Assembly: GCA_030148665.1 (NCBI GenBank)
Contig: JASBSZ010000013.1
Coordinates: 124,001-188,000 of the forward strand
Origin: Alphaproteobacteria bacterium
GTDB lineage: Bacteria > Pseudomonadota > Alphaproteobacteria > Rhodobacterales > Rhodobacteraceae
Direction: 5' to 3'
Length of the DNA: 64,000 nt
The position numbers were made by a program, and so were the translations under genes. This document shows positions 58,224 to 64,000 of the stretch, in pieces (the first letter of the stretch is position 1; each line of letters begins with the position of its first letter). Under the pieces are notes generated by a model, which was given only the letters and a program-made list of their open reading frames with translations, was not told the origin of the DNA and did not search any database.

Positions 58224-59125
58224 GAGGCATCCTCCACCAGCCAGCGGCACAGCGCGCCAAAGGAAATGCCGCAATGGGCGGCCTGTTCCGGCGAAAGCGA
58301 GGTCGGCGTCATCCCCGGCTGGGTGTTGGTTTCCAGCAGAAACAGCCCGTCAAGACCGCGCCTTTCGTCCCAGCGGAAATCGGTGCGGCTGAGGCCCCGA
58401 CAGCCAAGCGCCCGGTGGGCACGCAGGGCATATTCAAGGCAGGCCTCGGTGATTTCATCGGGGATATTCGCGGGCACCTCATGACGCGAACCACCCGGGC
58501 GGTACTTGGCGTCAAAATCATACCAGCCGTCGGTGATGATGTCGGTCACGCACAGGGCACGGTCGCCCATCACGGTCACGGTCAGTTCGCGGCCGGGGAT
58601 GAATTCCTCGACCATGACGATTTCGGGCATGTCATCCGACAGCTGCGCCGGGCCGTTCGCGCAGTCCTGCACGATATAGACGCCGACGGACGAGCCCTCG
58701 TTATAAGGTTTCACCACATAAGGTGCGGGCATGGGGTGTTCGCGGCGCGCGGCCTCGGCCGAGGTCAGCAGGCTGGGCACGACCGGCAGGCCGGCCATGC
58801 GATAGGCGGCCTTGGCGCGTTCCTTGTCCATGGCCAGCGCCGAGGCCAGCACGCCCGAATGGGTATAGGGGATGCGCAGCCATTCCAGCAGGCCCTGCAC
58901 ACAGCCATCCTCGCCCCAGCGCCCATGCAGGGCGTTGAAGGCGACATCCACCCGCTGCTCATGCAGGAGCGCGGCCAGATCCAGACCTGCGTCCAGTTCG
59001 ACCACGTCGAATCCTTCTTCCCGCAAGGCGCGGGCACATTCGCGCCCGGTCACCAGCGAAACCTCGCGCTCGGCCGAAGGGCCGCCCTTGAGGACCGCGA
59101 TACGGGGAAAGTCACTGCCCGACAT
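58211..59125 (-). CDS. ddl: D-alanine--D-alanine ligase
   Basis: Ddl makes the D-Ala-D-Ala dipeptide for peptidoglycan. The 304-residue ATP-grasp enzyme has VLKGGPSAEREVSL near the start, LHGRWGEDGCVQGLLEWL, VVKPYNEGSSVGV (substrate loop), VEEFIPGRELTVTV and ETNTQPGMT with the metal ligands. ATGs at 59140 and 59125 are in frame; GAGGTGGGA directly before 59125 favours the latter. It overlaps ftsQ by 13 bases. Confidence 0.95.
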   Translation of the reverse strand: MSGSDFPRIAVLKGGPSAEREVSLVTGRECARALREEGFDVVELDAGLDLAALLHEQRVDVAFNALHGRWGEDGCVQGLLEWLRIPYTHSGVLASALAMDKERAKAAYRMAGLPVVPSLLTSAEAARREHPMPAPYVVKPYNEGSSVGVYIVQDCANGPAQLSDDMPEIVMVEEFIPGRELTVTVMGDRALCVTDIITDGWYDFDAKYRPGGSRHEVPANIPDEITEACLEYALRAHRALGCRGLSRTDFRWDERRGLDGLFLLETNTQPGMTPTSLSPEQAAHCGISFGALCRWLVEDASCNR

Positions 59126-59170
59126 TCCCACCTCGATCATCTTTTCGGCCCGTGTTTCCGGGCCTTCTCG

Positions 59171-60115
59171 TTATTCTTGTGCGCGCAATCGTTCGCCGAT
59201 GCGCATGATTTCCCACTCTAGCGAAATTCCGCTGACTTGAAAAACCTTTTTTCGCACCATCTCGCCCAGATCTTCCAGATCGGCGGCCGTGGCATTGCCC
59301 GTATTGATCAGGAAATTCGGATGTTTTTCCGACATTTGCGCCCCGCCCAGCCGCGCGCCGCGCAGGCCGGCGTCGTCGATCACCTTCCAGGCCTTGAGAT
59401 CATGCACATCATCCGCCCGCCCGGTCGAGGAATACCCGGCAGGGTTGCGAAAGGTCGAACCGGCGCTGCGCTCCCTGACCGGCTGGGTCGCGGCGCGCTT
59501 TTCCAGCGCCTCGGCCATCTTGTCCTCGATCATTTGCGGATCAGCACGCGGTGGCGCCAGCACAGCCTGGGTGATCACCAGATCATCGGGCAAACCCGTG
59601 TGGCGATAGGCAAATTCCATGTCATGGGGGCGCAGCGTCACCACCTTGCCGTCGCGCCTTACGCCGGTTGCGGTGACAAAGACATCGGCCAGATAGCTGC
59701 CATAGCAGCCCGCATTCATGCGGATCGCCCCGCCAATCGCACCGGGGATGGTGCGCAGAAAGGCCAGATCATACCCGACGGCGGCCGCCTTGCGCGCAAC
59801 ATGGGCATCCAGCGCCGCGGCCCCCACGCGCAGATGCCCGTTGGCCATCACCTCGAACCCGTTGAACCCGCGCCCCAGCCGCACCACGGCGCCACGGATC
59901 CCGCCATCGCGCACGATCAGGTTCGACCCCACCCCGATGGGAAAGACGGGCACGCCTTCGGGCAGCGCGCGCATGAAGGCGCCGATATCGGCCATATGGG
60001 CAGGCTGAAACAACAGATCCGCCGGCCCGCCGACGCGCAGCCAGGTCAGGTCGGCCAGAGGGCGGTCAAGGCTGATCTGCCCTTCGACCTCGGGCAATGG
60101 CAGGGTCCAGCTCAT
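59171..60115 (-). CDS. murB: UDP-N-acetylenolpyruvoylglucosamine reductase
   Basis: MurB reduces enolpyruvyl-UDP-GlcNAc to UDP-MurNAc with NADPH and FAD. The 314-residue protein has [31 protein letters not shown] (FAD site), GIPG-like [27 protein letters not shown] with the catalytic Ser, and a Glu near EWEIMRIG. It resembles type II MurB (without the Y-loop). It sits downstream of DUF2484 and 45 bases before ddl. Confidence 0.95.
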   Translation of the reverse strand: MSWTLPLPEVEGQISLDRPLADLTWLRVGGPADLLFQPAHMADIGAFMRALPEGVPVFPIGVGSNLIVRDGGIRGAVVRLGRGFNGFEVMANGHLRVGAAALDAHVARKAAAVGYDLAFLRTIPGAIGGAIRMNAGCYGSYLADVFVTATGVRRDGKVVTLRPHDMEFAYRHTGLPDDLVITQAVLAPPRADPQMIEDKMAEALEKRAATQPVRERSAGSTFRNPAGYSSTGRADDVHDLKAWKVIDDAGLRGARLGGAQMSEKHPNFLINTGNATAADLEDLGEMVRKKVFQVSGISLEWEIMRIGERLRAQE

Positions 60116-60129
60116 GGCGCGCCCCCGGG

Positions 60130-60149
60130 CTTCTTCTTTGCACAAATAC
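60130..60149. repeat. Dispersed palindromic element, family 1, end only
   Basis: CTTCTTCTTTGCACAAATAC is the left end of the family-1 element. It stands alone in the 39-base gap between murB and the DUF2484 gene, without the rest of the element, so it may be a remnant of a decayed copy. Confidence 0.6.
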
Positions 60150-60154
60150 TCATC

Positions 60155-60427
60155 TCACCCGGTATCACCACGACGCCCCCTCAAACGCGACAGCAGGAAA
60201 CGGGCGAAATAGCGCAGCGGATAGCGAAAGATCGACGCCGCCCCGGCCAGCAGCCCGACCACCCACCAGATACCCGCGTCACTGCCGATCCACACCAGCA
60301 GCGGGATCAGAGCCACCAGCATGGGCAGGCCCAGCCAGGGGTGAAAACGGCGCGGCAACATGCCGATGAGCGATATCACGATCACCCAGCCGATCGCGGC
60401 CAGCAAAGAGGGGCTCAGCTGCGCCAT
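60155..60427 (-). CDS. DUF2484 family membrane protein
   Basis: The 90-residue protein has three hydrophobic helices ([49 protein letters not shown]) and a basic C terminus ([10 protein letters not shown]). DUF2484 proteins are found in the mur cluster of Rhodobacteraceae and have no assigned role. The ATG at 60427 overlaps the murC end by 13 bases. Confidence 0.82.
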   Translation of the reverse strand: MAQLSPSLLAAIGWVIVISLIGMLPRRFHPWLGLPMLVALIPLLVWIGSDAGIWWVVGLLAGAASIFRYPLRYFARFLLSRLRGRRGDTG

Positions 60428-61824
60428 GAGCTCAATGCCTCGGGCAGCGCGTTGGCCCATGCGCTGATCGTTCCGGCGCCCAGACAGACCACCATGTCAC
60501 CGGGGCGCGCCTCGCGTTTTACCAGATCGGCAAGGTCGCTTTCCTGCAACAGGGCACTGGCGTTGCGGTGGCCGTGGGCAATCAGCCCGGCCACCAGATC
60601 GTCGCGGCTGGCGCCCTCGATGGGCTCTTCGCCGGCGGCATAGACCTCGGAGATCGCCACCACATCGGCGTCGTTGAAACAGGTGCAGAAATCCTCGAAC
60701 AGCGACGACAGGCGGCTGTAGCGATGCGGCTGATGCACGGCGATCACACGCCCGCTTGTGGCCTGGCGCGCGGCGCGCAGCACGGCGGCGATTTCCACCG
60801 GGTGATGGCCGTAATCGTCGATGATGGTGACACCGTTCACCTCGCCCACGCGGGTAAAGCGGCGGTTGACGCCGCCGAACGCGGCAAGGGCAGCGCGAAT
60901 TTCATCGCGTTTCATGCCCAGATGGCGGGCGACCGAAATCGCGGCCAGCGCGTTCAGCACATTGTGGTCGCCGGGCATGGGCAGGGTCATGGCGTCGATG
61001 CGCTGATCCCCCGCGCGCAGCCATACATCAAAATGCGCGATCCCGTTTTCATAGCGCAGATTCTCGGCCCGCACATCGGCCTGGGCGTTGAAACCATAGG
61101 TGATGACCCGCCGGTCGGTGATACGCCCGACCAGGGCCTGCACCTCGGGATGATCGGTGCAGCAGACGGCGACCCCGTAAAAGGGAATGTTGTGAACGAA
61201 TGTGTCAAAGGCCGCACGCAGCGCGTCGAACGTGCCGTAATGCTCCATATGTTCGGCATCGATATTGGTTACGATGGCAATGGTCGCCGGCAGCTTGACA
61301 AAGGTGCCGTCGCTTTCATCGGCCTCGACCACCATCCATTCGCCCTGCCCCATGCGGGCATTGCTGCCATAGGCGTGAATGATGCCGCCATTGATCACCG
61401 TCGGGTCCAGCCCGCCCGCATCCAGCAGGGTTGCCACCATCGTGGTGGTCGTCGTCTTGCCGTGGGTGCCGGCAATGGCGACATTCGATTTCAGGCGCAT
61501 CAGTTCGGCCAGCATTTCGGCCCGGCGCACGACCGGCAGGCCCAGGCGGTGGGCCTCGTCCAGCTCGGGATTGCCCGGCTTGATGGCCGAGCTGATCACC
61601 ACCACCTCGGCCCCTTGCAGGTTTTCGGCCCTCTGCCCGACAAACACCTTCGCGCCCAGCCTTTCCAGCCGGCGGGTGATCTTGCTGGCCTTCAGATCGG
61701 ATCCCTGCACCACATAGCCGTGATTCAACAGCACCTCGGCGATGCCCGACATGCCGATGCCGCCGATGCCGACGAAATGGATCGGGCCGATATCGGTGGG
61801 CAGTTTTGTTGCGGCGGCGTTCAT
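60415..61824 (-). CDS. murC: UDP-N-acetylmuramate--L-alanine ligase
   Basis: MurC adds L-Ala to UDP-MurNAc. The 469-residue Mur ligase has [18 protein letters not shown] at the N terminus, the ATP loop [48 protein letters not shown] and [10 protein letters not shown]. Its ATG overlaps the murG stop by four bases. Confidence 0.96.
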   Translation of the reverse strand: MNAAATKLPTDIGPIHFVGIGGIGMSGIAEVLLNHGYVVQGSDLKASKITRRLERLGAKVFVGQRAENLQGAEVVVISSAIKPGNPELDEAHRLGLPVVRRAEMLAELMRLKSNVAIAGTHGKTTTTTMVATLLDAGGLDPTVINGGIIHAYGSNARMGQGEWMVVEADESDGTFVKLPATIAIVTNIDAEHMEHYGTFDALRAAFDTFVHNIPFYGVAVCCTDHPEVQALVGRITDRRVITYGFNAQADVRAENLRYENGIAHFDVWLRAGDQRIDAMTLPMPGDHNVLNALAAISVARHLGMKRDEIRAALAAFGGVNRRFTRVGEVNGVTIIDDYGHHPVEIAAVLRAARQATSGRVIAVHQPHRYSRLSSLFEDFCTCFNDADVVAISEVYAAGEEPIEGASRDDLVAGLIAHGHRNASALLQESDLADLVKREARPGDMVVCLGAGTISAWANALPEALSSWRS

Positions 61825-62939
61825 GTGTTTGACTCCTCGTCGCGCCGAAGGCCCAGTGCCAGTTCCTCGACCAGCAGGGTCAGCGTCTGGGTTGCCTCGG
61901 GTCTGGCTGCCTTTTTCGCGGCCCGGGCCATGGCCGTGGCGGCGGCGGCATCACCCAGAAGGGACTCGATCCGGCGGGCAAGGCCCAGCGCCGTCAACTC
62001 GGGTTCCGCGATCACCTCGGCCGCGCCCGCCTGCGCCAGGGCCTGCGCGTTTGCAGCCTGCTCGCCCTTGATCGAGGCCGCCAGCGGAATCAGGATCGCA
62101 GGCCGCCCGATCACGGTGATGTCGGCCAGCGAGGACGCCCCCGCGCGCGAGATCACGAGCTGGGCATCGACCAGGCGCGCGGGAATATCGTCAAAGAAGG
62201 GGGCGACATCGGCGCTCAACCCCATCTGTGCGTATTGGTCGCGCACGAAATCCAGATCCTCGGGGCGGGCCTGTTGCGAAATCCGCAGATTGCGCAGGAT
62301 GTGTTCGGGCAGCAGCGCGATGGCCGCGGGAACGACCTCGGCCAGCACATGCGCCCCTTGCGAGCCGCCGATGACAAGCAGGCTCATGGGATAGTCGCCG
62401 GGGGCAATATATTCGGCACTGTCACGCGCCAGCACCGCGCTGCGCACCGGATTGCCTGTTTCGATCCCCCGCACGCCAGGGGGCAGCGCGGTCGGCCAGG
62501 TACCACAGGCCACGACATCGACATGGCGCGCAAACAGGCGATTGACGCGCCCGAGTATGCCGTTCTGTTCATGGATCATCCGCGGGATGCGCAACAGCCA
62601 GGCCGCGGCCATCGCCGGAAAGGCCGGATAGCCGCCAAAGCCCACCACCACATCGGGACGGTCGCGCAGCATGCGCCAGGCCGCGGCAAGGACACCGCGC
62701 ATCAGGCGGAAAGGGGCCAGCAGCCTGCCCGCCAGCCCGCCGCGGGCAAAGTTCGCGCTGTCAACGACGTTGACCTCGACCGCCTCGGGAAAGCCGTCCA
62801 CATAGCGGGCGCCGCGCCGGTCGGTAAACAGCTTGACCCGCCAGCCGGCGGCCAGCATTTCCTCGGCCAGCGCCTGGGCGGGGAACATGTGTCCGCCGGT
62901 GCCGCCTGCTGCCATGACAAGCAATCTCGATTTCGTCAT
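61821..62939 (-). CDS. murG: UDP-GlcNAc:lipid I transferase MurG
   Basis: MurG makes lipid II at the inner membrane. The 372-residue glycosyltransferase has [53 protein letters not shown] (GGS motif) and [12 protein letters not shown]. The ATG at 62939 is preceded by TGGAG with a five-base gap; another in-frame ATG at 62975 has no ribosome site. It is 42 bases behind ftsW. Confidence 0.96.
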   Translation of the reverse strand: MTKSRLLVMAAGGTGGHMFPAQALAEEMLAAGWRVKLFTDRRGARYVDGFPEAVEVNVVDSANFARGGLAGRLLAPFRLMRGVLAAAWRMLRDRPDVVVGFGGYPAFPAMAAAWLLRIPRMIHEQNGILGRVNRLFARHVDVVACGTWPTALPPGVRGIETGNPVRSAVLARDSAEYIAPGDYPMSLLVIGGSQGAHVLAEVVPAAIALLPEHILRNLRISQQARPEDLDFVRDQYAQMGLSADVAPFFDDIPARLVDAQLVISRAGASSLADITVIGRPAILIPLAASIKGEQAANAQALAQAGAAEVIAEPELTALGLARRIESLLGDAAAATAMARAAKKAARPEATQTLTLLVEELALGLRRDEESNT

Positions 62940-62981
62940 TCGCGCTCCACCGTCGGGACGCTGCGCCCCGGACATTGTTTC

Positions 62982-64000
62982 TCATCTGTGTCCGCGCAGG
63001 ATGTCACCCAGTTCGCCCTGCGGCCGATGACGTGTAAACGACAGAAGCATGCCCAATGCAATCCCTGCCGCGATCAATGAAGAGCCGCCATAGGACACAA
63101 AGGGCAATGTCATGCCCTTGGCCGGCAACAATCGTGCCGCAACGCCCAGATTGATCAGCGCCTGCAGGGCAAACAGGGTGGCAAGCCCGGTGCCCGCCAG
63201 CCGGATGAAGGGATCGCGCTCGCGCAGCAGACGCAGCATCGAGCGCACGGTAATCAGCAGGAACAGGGCAATGATGATCAGCACCAGGATCAGGCCGTAT
63301 TCCTCGGCCGCGACCGCGATGATGAAATCCGTGTGGGCATCGGGCAGCGACCACTTGACCGTACCGCCGCCGACACCGACACCGAAAAAGCCGCCCTCCT
63401 GGATCGCGTTGGCCGCATAGCCCAGCTGGGTGCGCGGATCGATTTCGGGGTTGAGAAACCCATCGATGCGACGCGCGAAATGTTCCGAAAAACGATAGGC
63501 GATACCCCCGCCCAGCAGCGCCGTGCCCCCGATCCCGACCAGGATCAGCAGCGGCGCACCGGCGATGAAGAACATCACCGCCCAGGAAAACAGGATCAGC
63601 GCCGCCTGCCCGAAATCGGGCTGCATCACCAGAAGCCCGACCAGGACCACCATGACGAATGCGCTCATCTTCTTGCCGGGGGGGCCGAAAATGTCGGACG
63701 AGGCCGACATCAGCCAGGCCGAGAACACGACAAAGGTGGGTTTGAGAAACTCGGACGGCTGCAGCGACGCAAAGCCCAGCGAATACCACCGCACCGCGCC
63801 CTTGCCATAATCGGTGCCAAAGACCGGCAGCAACGCAACGGCGGCAAATGCAACGAAAAAGCCCATCACACCCAGGCGACGCACCATGCGTGGCGACATC
63901 ATCGAGATCGACACCATCGCAACCAGCGCCATGGTGCCGAATATCCCCTGCCGAATGACAAAGTGGAACGGGGCCAGCCCCGTACGCGCGGCCAGCGGCG
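62982..64000 (-). CDS. ftsW: Peptidoglycan glycosyltransferase FtsW, partial
   Basis: The frame is open to the window edge, so the N-terminal part is missing. The visible 339 residues cover the SEDS family core: DYGKGAVRWYSLGFASLQPSEFLKP, MVVLVGLLVMQPDFGQAALILFSW, GYAANAIQEGGFFGVGVGGGTVKWSLPDAHTDFIIAVAAEEYGL-type loops, and TLPFVSYGGSSLIA near the end. FtsW polymerises lipid II at the division site. At least eight membrane helices are visible. Confidence 0.94.
   Translation of the reverse strand, partial: PLAARTGLAPFHFVIRQGIFGTMALVAMVSISMMSPRMVRRLGVMGFFVAFAAVALLPVFGTDYGKGAVRWYSLGFASLQPSEFLKPTFVVFSAWLMSASSDIFGPPGKKMSAFVMVVLVGLLVMQPDFGQAALILFSWAVMFFIAGAPLLILVGIGGTALLGGGIAYRFSEHFARRIDGFLNPEIDPRTQLGYAANAIQEGGFFGVGVGGGTVKWSLPDAHTDFIIAVAAEEYGLILVLIIIALFLLITVRSMLRLLRERDPFIRLAGTGLATLFALQALINLGVAARLLPAKGMTLPFVSYGGSSLIAAGIALGMLLSFTRHRPQGELGDILRGHR

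Overview
The window is GC-rich DNA (roughly two thirds G+C by eye) from an alphaproteobacterium, most likely a Rhodobacteraceae member (Rhodobacter/Paracoccus/Roseobacter relatives). The evidence is an ALA-synthase type HemA with a MarR-like neighbour, an alpha-type SspB, DUF2484 between murC and murB, DUF4169 and RHH genes behind fumC, an IscR without the usual cysteine triad, and Yip1 genes inside the suf operon. I see no integrase, transposase, phage gene, rRNA or CRISPR. One tRNA, Arg(CCG), is present. The base assignment is chromosomal core, with a few accessory genes inserted.

Layout. 0-1.85 kb: end of a phosphate operon (pstB end, phoU, phoB). 2-7 kb: tgt and a very large RTX serralysin-type protease. 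7-13.4 kb: sufT, tryptophanase, an MmgE/PrpD protein, an aspartate aminotransferase, a fructokinase and sdhE. 13.4-18.6 kb: a MarR-type regulator, hemA, a RodZ-like protein, ispG and a DUF1499 protein. 18.5-23.5 kb: a DUF502 membrane protein, the pseudouridine catabolic pair psuG-psuK, then rpsB-tsf ending at a clear terminator. 23.8-31.1 kb is the accessory-looking part: a LuxR solo divergent from a ThDP enzyme plus FAD oxidoreductase operon, then a HlyD-ATPase-permease exporter operon. 31.2-38.4 kb: sufA, tpiA, a DUF3445 protein, sspB, a small methyltransferase, fumC with DUF4169 and RHH genes, and a PAS histidine kinase. 39-47.6 kb: the suf operon, read on the minus strand as iscR, cysteine desulfurase, sufB, sufC, sufD, three Yip1 membrane proteins and sufS. 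47.8-49.6 kb: an alpha/beta hydrolase and an ectoine-hydrolase-like M24 protein. 49.9-64 kb: the minus-strand cell-envelope and division cluster ftsW-murG-murC-DUF2484-murB-ddl-ftsQ-ftsA-ftsZ-lpxC-bamD-recN.

How the genes work together. The suf operon builds Fe-S clusters and is probably controlled by IscR at a dyad in the iscR promoter. Its usual partners sufT and sufA sit about 40 kb and 16 kb from iscR rather than behind sufS. The mur/fts block supplies lipid II (MurC, MurB, Ddl, MurG, FtsW) and the division ring (FtsQ, FtsA, FtsZ); lpxC and bamD add outer-membrane biogenesis.

Two families of dispersed, structured intergenic repeats are visible. One has CTTCTTCTTTGCA ends and often lies between convergent genes. 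The other is an extremely GC-rich element around 21.4, 44.4 and 49.8 kb. The most interesting items are these repeats, the non-canonical IscR, the LuxR solo whose ligand-pocket Asp appears replaced by Ala beside a ThDP/FAD operon, the modular RTX protease, and the triplicated Yip1 genes in the suf operon.
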